Positions 1 through 11,214 of a DNA stretch of 64,000 bases are shown piece after piece. Position 1 is the first letter of the stretch. Each line of letters begins with the position of its first letter. The notes under the pieces were generated by a model, which was not told the DNA's origin, did no database searches, and was given only the letters and a program-made list of their open reading frames with translations. Position numbers and translations under genes: made by a program. Location of the stretch: assembly GCF_937616625.2 (NCBI RefSeq), contig NC_065576.1:36668628-36732627 (forward strand), in the 5' to 3' direction. The DNA comes from Mercurialis annua. Its lineage: Eukaryota > Streptophyta > Magnoliopsida > Malpighiales > Euphorbiaceae.

Positions 1-219
1 AAAACAATATTTCCGTTTCAGCATAACAGAAACGCTGAAATGGGAAACAGTAAAATGCTGAAACGGGAAGTGGTAAAACAGTATATTTTTACAAGGATCA
101 TATGTAAATATAAGGTTTCGAAAGAATTTTCAGCTGATGGAATGAAGGATTTGGCAAGCGCAACATTGCCTAGTGCACTGGTAAGCCTTTTATTGTATTT
201 GATAGGAAAGTTTACTCAC

Positions 220-839
220 ATTGTGAGCGATGATGAAGAGTCCGCCAACGAGGTTTGCCAACGCCAAAGCCAGAATGTTCACTACAATTACAAAATTGAT
301 TAAACCAACTAAGCAGTACAATTTCACAACTTTTCTAAAGCAAGGAACTTACATGTGGTAGCATCAGCACTTGCAGCAGATGTCACAACGCCTAAGCTTG
401 TAACTGATTCTGTTAAGCCACCATATGCAATACTTTTCAAGATTTCCAAACCCTTATGATTTCTTGGCTCAGAAGTTATTGTTTGTCCATCTTCAGGATC
501 CAAAATCAAGATTGATATAGCTGGTGGAAATCCAATTTTAGAGCCAAGCATTAGTGTTCTCTTGAATTAGACAGTTGATATATTGAATAAAGTCAAATTA
601 GAATTACATCAAAACCATCTCAACAAAAGTTATCAGAATTATTAAAAGGAAAATAACAAGTCAAATCAGATGATAGCTATGAATACTTTTGAGCATACCT
701 GTATTAGTATGTCCCATGGTAACAGTTCAGTTTCAACTAGTAGTTTTGCAGAATCAAGATTTGAAGAAGCTCCGAAAATCAGACCAGCTCCAGGAACAGT
801 AACAGCAATATGGGACCAAAAAGAAGCTATAGAAGACAT
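220..839 (-). CDS. Partial membrane protein of ER body-like / VIT-like family (3' end outside window)
   Basis: Three exons fit in phase on the minus strand: 839-699, 560-353 and 281-220, each with GT-AG borders. The joined protein contains the stretches GLEILKSIAYGGLTESVTS, LGVVTSAASADATT and NILALALANLVGGLFIIAHN, a pattern I associate with plant membrane-of-ER-body proteins and the related CCC1/VIT1 metal-transporter fold (glycine-rich paired membrane helices). The remaining C-terminal helices would lie to the left of base 1. The first exon (starting MSSIASFW) does not resemble the family N-terminus that I know, so the start is uncertain; the gene may be 5'-truncated or have further exons inside 840-1489. 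It lies tail-side of the FATA pair, on the same strand. The family call is from memory of motifs; metal or ER-body function is only inferred from family membership. Confidence 0.5.
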
Positions 840-1489
840 AATTAATTAAAAGTTGGTTTGTAGGGCAAACCATTTTAGACATATGTGGTCAAGATTTGAA
901 ATCTTCTGCACTTTAAGTTACTGTTATTGTCTGTTGCTACAAACCTCCATGATTGAAATTTACATCTAATTTTGTTGAAATGCATAAGATGCCAATAATT
1001 AGTAGATTAAATCAGTTTGAGATATGCAAAATTACCATTACATTTATAGATTATGTTTTGCTGCTACTGATAGCACCGTGTATCATATGAAGATTATTCA
1101 AATCATAGATTATAATGTAAAGTTTTTGGAGTTTCAGAATCGTCTCCAGAAACGAACAAAACTCAGAAACGTAGGACTTGAAAAGTTTTTGTAAGGCATT
1201 GAGAAGAAATAATATTGAACTAAGAAACTCTGGATAAGAGAGTACAGTAACTCATTAATAGAATTGGTGAGGTGAGCATAACAATTATTGAAATAAATTA
1301 CACTTTCCTCTCCAGTCCAATCAAGGTCGTCCAGTCACTCAAATTTAAACCTAAGATATGCAGAATTATCAAACACAAATTACAAGCAACGGAGAGAGGA
1401 AAAATAAATAAAAAAACAAACAAGAAGCTAGAAAGACGATCAAATCCTCTAGAAAACTTGAAGATGCACAAATGAGTACAAAAATTCCA

Positions 1490-4400
1490 TCATCTAGTTG
1501 ATTTCTTTCTCCATTCAGTGCGGCCACGGTTTATTTCAAGCCCATCTTTTGACAATCTGAGCAGATGTGAAAAGTTCCGGCAGTCTTCGGCGTGGGCAGC
1601 TCTGGTGGCAGACCCATTTGTTCCTTGATGCTCTGTGAAACCTTTTGAATCCTCAGAGGGTTCCACACTTGTAAGTGAATCAACTACGTCATCTTGTTGG
1701 CATTCCCTTCTGTAATCCAAGGTGATTGTTTGCAGTTCATGCGTGTCGATGATTTCTTGAGGTATGCTCTGTCATGAAGAGACATGTCAAGGTCAAGAAG
1801 CAATAGCCGATAACAAATTCAAGAATATGTTTAATCACCAACCTCAAGAACCCATCCTATGTAGGTGACATTATTAACATGTTGATTCATGTCCAGGTCT
1901 GCTCTTCTAGGCTGAGAAATTGAAATGGCTTATAAGTTGAGTAAGATTACAGAAATGATATAAATCTTACAATTGGCCATTATGTCTGAATATTTCAAGG
2001 TGAACTAATCATCTTACCACTAGCCCAAGTTTGGAATATTGAGCGGGATCTTCTAGTTTTGCAATTTTCTTCAAGCTGCGATTGTTTTCCTCCGGAAATG
2101 ATAATCTGAAAATATCATCAATAACAACAGCCAATAACAGCGGCCGAGCCAGAGAATTTTCTTAGAGGGGACCGATGTAAATATTACTTTTGTTTAATAA
2201 GGGCGGCAAAAACAAAAACTACAAAAAATTTACAAGGAAAAGATAAGTTTGACTAGTTAGGGGGCCCCGGCCACCCGCGGTACGCATCCTAGCTCTGTTG
2301 CCGGTGAATAATATGATAGTTGTCTGCCACAACTACATATCCTACAGGCGACAGAAAACTGCCCAAACATACTCATTCTCTACTATCATAATAAATTTCC
2401 AAGAAATTTGAAGCTTAAAATCTCATAAATTGAAGGTTATACCCACAGAACATTACCTTATCTATACTAATATGTGACATGAGCAAAAGAAAAATGCAAA
2501 GATTTAACAGAACCTCTTATGCATGTATTCCGATTCAGACATAGCGAAGCAAAAGTAAGCACATTTAAAGAGTTGAGCAAGCAATAATTAGTTAAATTTA
2601 CATGGCACACAGATAATTAAGATCTCCCATACCAATTTCTTTTCCTGCTCTTTATAGAAATATTGAATGGTAGGAATAGAGAAATTATAAACTGGCCATT
2701 TTGGCAATATGATGATTAAGATACGAGATTCAGTATAAACTTCCCTCTTTTGATGCAAGTTTAGAAATTATAGAGAAAAACAAGGGTCGCTAGGCCAGAA
2801 AACCGAGAGCTACCACAGTTAGTTTTGACCAGGTAAGTTTTGAATCTATGATAAGTTAGTTAACAGTAGGGGTGTACATCAGTCGGTTCGGTGACCAAAA
2901 CCGAATTAGTATGATTTTCCATAGCCGAACCGTAACCGAACCGAAATAATATTTCGGTTCGGTCGGTTATTTCGGTTAACCCAATAACCGGATTTTATTA
3001 AAATTAATTGTTAAAAAATTAAAATGAGGTAAAATAAATTAATTTTAGTATTAATTTGTAATTACGATACAATTTCAGGGGCAATTTATATCTAAATCCT
3101 AATAAATTACAAAAATACCTCAATTTTTAAAAAAATAGCAAAAATAACATGATTTATTCATATAATTCGGTCGATTTGGTTGATCCGGAAATTCCATACT
3201 AAAAAACGAAACAAATCGAAATAACCGGAATTTTTAGAATTCATATTCATAACCGAATTAACCGAAAACCGAATTAAAATTTCGGTTTGGTTCGGTCGGT
3301 TAATTCGGTTATACCCGAATACTGCACACCCCTAGTTAAAAGCCAACTGCTCTTAAGTGTTGAGGTAAATACTCAGGTTATAATTTTCAAACAACAATAC
3401 CAGAGAATCTCTTACACTGAGAAAGATGCAGCAGTTCCCAGTAACTAGTCTTATATGTCAACATAGAATATGTCACCCCCGCCCTCTCTTTTCTCAGTTT
3501 TCCTGAATTTACCTGTCATACATTCTGAAGCTCTGTTTTCTTAGGATAGAAGAAAAAGGAGATCTAAGATACGCTTAAGAGCCTATAAATGAGTATGTTT
3601 CCTACTTCAGATGTTACCTGTTCATATCTTTTGAAACATCTCTAGCAGTCAAAATAATCTTAAGACCGCCATCTAATATTTGTTCAAACCTAAGTTTATG
3701 GTGTAGAGATCTTTTATGTAATGGCAAAAATTGTCCCTAATCTCACCTTTGCTCCAGCCAGTTATCCAAGAATATGTAGATGAGAGACGGTATCAAAAGG
3801 AAAAGTCTATTTGTAAGAGAAAGAAAAAGCGAGAAAGCACAGAACTGAAGTTACACAAATACTTTAATTGGTTATTTTAAGACTTGTATCTATTTTCAAT
3901 CACTGCCATCCCAAGTACTATGTCCCAACCGATCCCTCATTCAACTAATTCATGCATGCTTTTCTATAGTTGTAACTTGTATTCTATAACAAGACTCTTT
4001 TTGAACACCTAACGAACCATGGTTGGATCTAGGATGGAAATGACATATAAGTAGCGAAATGCCAGTACAAAAAAATTATAGGTGAATTGAACAGGAGTTT
4101 GCTGGCGATGCAAACATATGTGCCATCTCCAATGTCCTTACGGAAAGGAAAAGCATTAATTCATCTTTTGCAAAATGTTATTAGCTAGGGAAGATGCAAT
4201 TCTAATCCCATTATGCAACACAAAAATGCACTAGTAGGAAAAGCAAAGCCCAATAGATCACCATGACCATATCCCAATCAGACAAGCCATTTAACATAAT
4301 TTGATATGTAAAATACTTCTGAGCTACCCAACTACTACTGCCTCAATGATGCAGTGTTAGAGGAAGGAAAGTATTGCAGGAAAATAAAATTTTCTTTTTA

Positions 4401-6404
4401 TAGTCAATTTTGACCAAGCCAGAAAAAATAAGAGATAATACAGGTGGTAGTTTTGGCCTCTAGAATTGAATGAAGGCCTACCTGAGTTCTCGTGGGCAGA
4501 AAACTAAGTACTCTTCTCGGACATCATCGCTGACTTTCTGAAGCCGCCTAGTATCTTCGTTCATCATCACCCACTTACTGAAATCAAAAGAATTATTGTC
4601 AACTGCCGTAATATACCTTGATTCAGAAGTTTAACGTTTTAAGTACATATGAACAAAAATATAAAATTAACAGGCAATGCACTGCCATTTGCAGGAGTCC
4701 AAAAATAAAGATTGTAAGCTTCTAGAGAAACTCAAAGAGTAAGGAAGAGTATTAATAATAGACATATGGTCGAAGAACTGAATACACAGTTGAAGTCACA
4801 GAACAAACTGCATAGTCATTGTCTTGTCTCAAGATCCTTGGTCATGGTTGCAAAAGAATCTTGTTCGACTCAGACAATTGTCTATATCAAAAGATTATGC
4901 AATTACTGGTTTACGACGAAACCTAGAAAACGATCACCGAATATTTTTTTTTTCAAGTTCCTTCAGCAAAGATAAGAAAAATGGAGAGAAGTTGTAAAGT
5001 ACCTTGTGGCTCTTCCTATAACTTCACCAGTGGCATAATCCGTCAAAATCCAATCACGTCTGGTTCCAATTCTTCCTTCACTTTGGCACCATGTTTCCAC
5101 TTCAACTACATCACTCCTGTTCAACGCATCCAATTTAACAGCTGAAGAAAATTTCTTATCCCCGAATATCATCAATGTCATAAACAAGAGATGAAAAAAC
5201 TCACCAAGCCGGGTATTTGTAAATCTCAATATGCATGCGAGCAGTTACCCATATGAGATGTAATTTCCTCATGGTGAGGGTTGTGGCAAATCCATCAGTT
5301 GAAAACCCAACACTTTGAGCATGGTTGCAGCCAACCTCCTGCAAAACATCCCATGATAATGCCAAAAAATATAACTAAAATATCAAGTAAATAAAAAAGA
5401 TAAAAGAATTTCACTCGGTCGTTTTAATCCTCAGAAGATATCAAAATTAGCCCAAAAAATGTAAATATTGGTAGAATCTCTAATGTTCAAGGGAAACAAC
5501 AGGCATCAGGCAGAATTTCTAACATTTGACAATAAATTGACAGAAGCACAAATAAAGAGAATGCACTCAACAAGATAGAGATAAAACATGATAAAAATAA
5601 GGGAGGCAGAATTTCCAAATCCGAACAACACAATTCAGCACAAGTTAAACACTAAATAAACCAGTAAAAACTCATCCAATTTACCAACGAGAAGCTACAG
5701 CTCAAACTGTATAAGCGTTGGACAACATTCTACTCCGGTCGTGGGTTCAATTCCTCCCACAAGAGTTACCGACTCCCAATTATATATATAAAAAAACTCA
5801 TCCAATTTCACATCTTTCCATGAAATTGATGAAAACAATAAAACAAAACATACCCATATGCCAAGAATGAAAAATGACAAAACAAAGTCACAAATCACTG
5901 AAAAATTAAAATCAAAAGAAACACACTTTATTGGTAAAAAAGGGCTAACACCCAACACCTAATCCAATCCAATCCCTCAACAATCAAACTGAAACAAACA
6001 CACATTAAGTAAATTTGAAGTACCTGCAAGAAATTAGCAATGGTTTCAACAGTGGCCGTTTTATTAATCCCAACCTCATAACTCCTCACAATAAATCTCT
6101 CCTTATAAGACAACCCATCCTCCGTTAAATTCCCCAACCGCAAACGATTCGCCCAGCTCTCACACGACTCAACTCCACTGCTCGTCTCCGACACAACAGC
6201 AGCAGCACCATGAACAGCAGAACCCGAATTATTACAATGACGATTACCTTTCGAGCTACAACAAACGACACCGTTTGCTCCCAATCGGCGATTCAATAAA
6301 CAGGGCCGGTTATTGAATTGGGTCGACAAGAATCTGCATTGAGAAGACGAAACCAGAGCCTGGATTTGGTCTGTGGCATTACAATACGGTACTGCCTTCA
6401 ACAT
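1490..6404 (-). CDS. FATA: Oleoyl-acyl carrier protein thioesterase A, chloroplastic (copy 1, seven exons)
   Basis: FATA hydrolyses oleoyl-ACP in the plastid stroma, releasing oleate for export and for membrane and seed-oil synthesis. Seven coding exons join in phase: 6404-6024, 5338-5205, 5116-5003, 4577-4482, 2105-2018, 1911-1843 and 1768-1490, giving 386 residues. Roughly the first 60 residues are Ser/Asn/Arg-rich and poor in acids, as in a plastid transit peptide. The first hotdog repeat contains GINKTATVETIANFLQ. The catalytic D-x-N-x-H appears as Asp278, Asn280, His282 (DLDMNQHVNN), and the YRREC motif (Glu316, Cys317) follows. The C-terminus has the family tail EINRGRTEWRKK. Intron 4 is large (2.4 kb) and carries a hAT-like element; intron 1 carries a SINE. 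The reading frame is intact. A second copy lies just upstream in the same direction, with about 515 bases between the coding regions. Confidence 0.95.
2138..2301. mobile_element. Degraded terminal-inverted-repeat element remnant in FATA intron 4
   Basis: The stretch begins with gcggccgagccagagaattt and ends near ggggccccggccacc and ctagctctg. It resembles a common plant non-autonomous DNA-transposon family whose ends read GGCGGAGCCAG and whose right half carries GGGGCCCCGGCC. The ends are too decayed to define a target duplication. It is on the 3' side of the FATA copy 1 intron 4. Confidence 0.3.
2867..3334. mobile_element. Non-autonomous hAT-like element (468 bp) in FATA copy 1 intron 4
   Basis: The termini read TAGGGGTGTACA and TGCACACCCCTA, a 12-bp inverted repeat with one mismatch. 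The flanks are gttaacag (2859-2866) and gttaaaag (3335-3342), an 8-bp target duplication with one change, as expected for hAT transposons. Inverted subterminal AACCGAA and TTCGGTT motifs fill both ends; these probably correspond to transposase binding repeats. There is no coding capacity. It shares its TIR type with the element at 35032-35865. Confidence 0.8.
5683..5791 (+). mobile_element. tRNA-derived SINE, copy 1 (109 bp), in FATA copy 1 intron 1
   Basis: The body starts ACCAACGAG, carries a Pol III A-box-like segment (agctcaaactgtataagcg) and a B-box-like ggtcgtgggttcaattcc, and ends in an A/T-rich tail. It is flanked by a perfect 17-bp target duplication, aaaaactcatccaattt, at 5666-5682 and 5792-5808. 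This is the signature of target-primed reverse transcription. A second copy of the same family is at 55029-55135. The SINE is antisense to the FATA transcript. Confidence 0.85.
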
Positions 6405-6919
6405 TTTTTTTTATTTCACAGAGAAAAAATAATAATTTTTATTAATTTGTGTTTGGGATTTTAAAGAGTGTGTTGGGTCGATGGGACCGAGGTTGTAGTG
6501 AGTAGGAAAATGGAGAAGACAGTAGACGTGTAAATGACGAGATTGCCCTTTTTGCCATGTGTTTCAAGCTATATCAAACTGTTGTAACTTACCATTTTAT
6601 ATACAGACAAGAACGTCTTTTAGTCGAGTTGGAAAGTACTTTAAATTCAGTTTACGTGTCAGTCTGCTGATTTGTTTTCTTGATATTCAAGTTATTACTT
6701 AAATTTTATTTAAAGAAAAACAGAATTGTTTTCACAAATTTTATTGCAAGGAATTGAGAAATTTTAATAAAGGATAAAAAGAACAACAAAGTCAAGAAGC
6801 TAAAAGCTGGAAAATTTACAATTCTGTTGGATATGGGTTAACGATACCGGAAGTAACCGAAAACCATACCAAATCCTATAAAGATATGGGTGGTTCAACT
6901 GTACCGGAACGGTCACTTT
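6405..6919. promoter_or_regulatory. Spacer between the two FATA copies
   Basis: These 515 bases must hold the 5' UTR and promoter of copy 1 and the 3' UTR of copy 2, both on the minus strand. I see no repeat and no third gene. No clear TATA box could be assigned with confidence. The small size suggests either a very compact promoter for copy 1 or dependence on sequence inside the upstream copy. Confidence 0.4.
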
Positions 6920-9716
6920 CTATGATGTAGATGGTTTTTTTCTCCATTGAGTTCGGCCGCGGTTAATTTCGAGGCCGTTTCTTGATAATCTGAGGAGATG
7001 TAAGAAATTAGGGGAATGTTGATCAGTATTTGTGTTGTGTTCTATGCTTGTGAGTGAATCAACTATGTCGTGTTGTTGGCATTCTCTTCTGTAATCCAAT
7101 GTGATGGTTTGTAGTTCATGCGTGTCTATGATTTCTTGAGGTATGCTCTGTCATGAAAAAACATGTCAAGATTAAGCAAAAATGCATGTATAGATACGTT
7201 TTAAAAAAATGTGATTAAATCGCTACAACCGAAAAACGTTGAAATCTAAAACAAATAACCATATATTAAATCACTCACCTCAAGAACCCATCCTATGTAG
7301 GTGACATTATTGACATGTTGATTCATGTCCAAATCTGCTCTTCTAGGCTGAGAATTTTTAAAATTTGGTTATAATTAAGTTACCATTATGTAGAAAATGT
7401 GAAGGTGAAGCTGCATACAGTGATGTTTACCACTAGGCCAAGTTTGGAAGATTGAGCAGGATCTTCTAGTTTTGCAATTTTGTTCAAGCTGCTATTGTTT
7501 TCCTCCGGAAATGCCAATCTGTATTATTAAGGCCAAATGTTGTAAAATGGCCAAACCTTTCACAAAAGTCCTGACCTTTTAATTTTGTCGATTTTGGCCA
7601 AAAACTGATTATTTGGTTTCACAAAAGTCCTGACCTTTCAATTTTGTCGATTTTGGCCAAAAATGGATTATTTGGTTTCACAAAAGTTCTGACTTTTTAA
7701 TATTTGGCATGACACATAGGCGTCACATAGGCGCCACATAGGCAAATTGAAATCAAATTGAGAGTTGGCCACAATTGAAACCAAATAATTTATTTTTGGC
7801 CAAAATCGACAAAATTGAAAGGTCAGGACTTTTGTGAAACTTTTATAAAAGGTTTGGCCTTTTTAAAACATTTGGCATATTATTAATATCATCAATAACT
7901 TTATCAATCCACAGGCATCAACCGGGAGAGTCGCGGACCTTTCTTGCCAGCGAGAGGTGGGAAGAACCGGTGAACTAGTTTACACCGCCCCCTCATTTGT
8001 TATATCATTCAATTTTAATTCTAAATAGTTAAACGAAATATTGTTTGATTTTTTTTTTTAAATAGCCAAACAATATATAAAAGAATAAAAAATAGTTGAA
8101 CGACACGTTAGCTTAAAATTTTTTTACTCAAAAAATCAATTAAGGCTAAATTCATGACCTTGGAAGAACCACTGTTTTGGCTCGTTTTATCTTATCGAAT
8201 GAGGTGTTAGAAAATGATTAGAGCATAATATACAAATTGGGGTTGAGATAGCCGGAAATTATCGGACAACTTGAAGCTAAAGAAGTAAAACGACTCATAA
8301 TGCCAAGTTCAAGTCTGTTTCTTTTAAAGCCATAAATTTAGCCTTGATATATCTTTTATACCAAGTTCGGATAAAATGAAGTTTTGTTATTTTTATTTAT
8401 AGATAGTCGAACAATAAAATTTAGCTTCTGAATCGGAATCGGAATCGGAACTCTGTTCCGCGATGGGACATCATCAATATGAATGAAAGGATACCTGAGG
8501 TCTGGCGGGCAGAAAATTAAGTATTCTTGCCGGACATCATTGCTGACTTTCTGAAGGCGCCTAGTATCTTGGTTCATCATCACCCACTTACTTGTGGCTC
8601 TTCCTATAGCTTCACCGGTCGCGTAATCAGTCAAAATCCAATCGCGTCTGGTTCCGATTCTGCCGTCATTTTGGCACCATGTTTCGACTTCAACAACGTC
8701 ACACCAAGCAGGGTATTTGTATATCTCAATATGCATCCGAGCAGTTACCCATATCAGATGTAATTTCCTCATTGTGTGGGTTGTGGAAAATCCATTTGTT
8801 GAAAATCCTACAATTTGAGCATGATTGCACCCAACCTCCTGCAAAACATTCCATCACAATACAATAAATATTACTCCAGTTTGCACTAAACCATAACTAT
8901 ATTTATTTTTATGTTTAAAATCAACTCAAACTAATATTTTATTTTTTGTCAAATTGAATAGAATGAACTTGTCAACTTATTAGTCTGGTACTATGCATAG
9001 TAAAGGACTTATTAGTTAAAGTTAAGTAACACTGAAAAACAGGACCCTTGGACACGCACACGGAAAAGTTTTTATGTTAAAATGAAGTTTTGTGTTTGAA
9101 ACGCCAAGTGTTTGACACGTTTCCGAAACAGAAAAAAATCATTAAATGAAGTCTACGTCGCAAAATAAATCATAAATTATAACATGTTTTGGACACGGAG
9201 TACAATTTTTCGAGCCGGAATATATTTTACCATTATCCCATAAAGCCCTAGTTACTTTATTTTTAACAATGTAAATATTACTTTGTTTATTCATCCAATT
9301 TTAAAACATAGTCCAATTTAATATCATTATGAATGCAATAGCTAGCGAGATAGATGTTAAAAATGAAACATCTTAACAAAATGAAACCCTAATGAAGGAC
9401 TTACCTGCAAGTAATTAGCAAGAGTTTCAACAGTGACAGTTTTATTAATCCCAACTTCATAGCTTCTTACTATAACTCTCTCCTTATAAGACAATCCATC
9501 TTCACTTAGATTCCCTACACGTAACTCATTAGCCAAACTGGTGGTCCGATCAGAGACAACAGCACCAACTCGAAGAGAAGAATAATTTTTATTATTGTTT
9601 GAGCTACAAATTGGTGACCAACGCAAAAATGGTCGGCTGTGATTGGATTGAGTTAGTAAGAATCTGCATTGAGAAGATGAAACTACCGGGTATTGAATAT
9701 TACAATAACTTAACAT
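6920..9716 (-). CDS. FATA: Oleoyl-acyl carrier protein thioesterase A-like (copy 2, five exons, two introns lost)
   Basis: Five coding exons join in phase: 9716-9405, 8838-8495, 7518-7431, 7347-7279 and 7147-6920, giving 346 residues. The 344-base second exon equals exons 2, 3 and 4 of copy 1 (134+114+96) joined with no base gained or lost; the other introns are at the same positions as in copy 1. The catalytic D-x-N-x-H is kept (Asp255, Asn257, His259) and so are the following Glu293 and Cys294. Differences from copy 1 include a shorter transit-peptide region, a shorter variable segment before the last motif, and CQQHDIVDS instead of CQQDDVVDS. The frame is intact, so a working enzyme is plausible. 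A MULE-type MITE lies 10 bases upstream (in transcript sense) of the exon 3 acceptor. Expression cannot be judged from sequence. Confidence 0.92.
7531..7877. mobile_element. MULE-type MITE, family A copy 1 (347 bp)
   Basis: The termini ggccaaatgtt and aacatttggc are inverted, and both arms carry aggtttggcc / ggccaaacct and cctgacctttcaattttg / its complement. It is flanked by a perfect 9-bp duplication, tattattaa, at 7522-7530 and 7878-7886; a 9-bp duplication is typical of Mutator-like elements. It is non-coding. It sits inside an intron of FATA copy 2. A second copy of the family is at 44806-45162. Confidence 0.9.
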
Positions 9717-10204
9717 TTTTCTAACTTCTTCTACAGTTTAAAAATGGTGTTCGATGGGATCGAGGTAATGAATAAGTTAATGGAGAAGGCATAATAATAT
9801 GAAAAATCATGAGATTGACATGTGCTTCATAACCTATGCAACTGCTTTCTTACGTAGACAACGATTTTACTTTAACCAGACCACGTGTGTGTCTCTTGTG
9901 TTTTCTCTTTTTGTTCATCAATTTTGAAGCTCACAAATGCAGAATTAAGTCACTGAACCTAAACCAGTTGTACATTTCACAGCAAAGTGGCAAAGTAATT
10001 TTAATCATCAGTCACCAGTAACCTTCATTTAAGGCATTATTGCATGCATGCGCTAGTTCACTAGTTGATGCGGGCGTGTGTGCGGAATTTCAGTTTTTGG
10101 AGGAAATACATCAAGAGGTTGATAGTGCCAGTTTTGTAATTTTGTATAAATTTTAGGTGTGTCCTAATTTCATTGAGAACGGGTCAACTTATATATTTAA
10201 TTAA

Positions 10205-10597
10205 GGTAAAAATACTGAAAACTCCCTCACCTTTGAACCTTTTTTCAATTCCACCACCATTTAGGAGAATCTCAATTGCACTCTATTTAGGGTTTTCAGT
10301 TTTCATCTGTACCCCAAATTAAAAAAAATTGATAATTTAATTAATTTAATGATAAAATTATTAAAACCAAATAAATAGAGGGATTGTATCATTATTTTTT
10401 GCATCTAAAAATAAATAAATAAATTAGTATATGAAGGATTAATTTAAATTTTTTTCTAAATAAAAAGAGGTTATTTTAGTCAATTGGGGTACAAACGAAA
10501 ACTGAAAACCCTAAATAGGGTGTAATTGGAAATTCTCCTACGTGGTGGTGCAATTGAAAATAAAATCAAAAATGGGGGGTTTTTAAGTATTTTTGCC
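10205..10597. mobile_element. MULE-type MITE, family B (393 bp)
   Basis: Long terminal inverted repeats of over 100 bases (ggtaaaaatac at the left, ttaagtatttttgcc at the right; inner parts include ccctatttagggttttcag). A perfect 9-bp target duplication, tttaattaa, is at 10196-10204 and 10598-10606. The element can fold into one long hairpin. It is non-coding. Confidence 0.9.
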
Positions 10598-10996
10598 TTT
10601 AATTAATTATGTTTGTTTTTAGTTATTTTTGTCTAAACTTTTCTTTTAATTTCATATTATACTTCTATTGTTTCCGCATTTATATGTTTAAGACTTTGAT
10701 AAACAATTTTTAAATAAAGAACCGATTTTGTTTTTATTTTTCAATCTCAAAATTTAATTAAATTATCTTTGAAATTCATTTGAATCAGTAGATTTTTATA
10801 GGTATAATTATGGCATTGATTCATCAATCAATATGTTATAAATTAATCGTTGTTTCCGCGATGTAGTAATCGATAAGGATAACTGTATTAGTTATAGTAA
10901 CTGATAAATCACGATCGAAACTACTCTATAATTAATGACCTATAGACAATGAGCAAATGTAGGTTAGAAAGAACACCGGCAGAGTTTACCAACTGT

Positions 10997-11214
10997 CAGG
11001 GCCGGATCTAGTAAGAGTTTATAATGGACAATTGACCACCTTAATATTTTGAATTTTTGAAAAAATATGAATATATAATCTAATATTATAGTTTTTCTGC
11101 TTTAAAATAATAAGCATTGCCCACCTTAAAATTTATGTTTTATCAGTTTTGTCCATCTTAAAAACTTTCAGTATAACTTTGCCCATCTTGTAAAAAAATC
11201 TGGATCCGCCACTG
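10997..11214. mobile_element. Short TIR element remnant (CAGGGCCGGATC type)
   Basis: The left end CAGGGCCGGATCTAG and the right end CTGGATCCGCCACTG are imperfect inverted repeats of a family common in plants (CAGTGGCGGATCCAG). The interior carries the related phrases ttgcccaccttaaa and ttgcccatcttg. I find no matching target duplication, so the borders are approximate. Confidence 0.5.

Noticed and set aside
40..303. Plus-strand frame of 87 residues at the left edge
   Set aside because: It overlaps, in antisense, the well-supported exon 281-220 of the minus-strand membrane-protein gene and has no start context or homology.
8527..8867. Plus-strand frames over FATA copy 2
   Set aside because: They are antisense shadows of the conserved 344-base exon on the minus strand.
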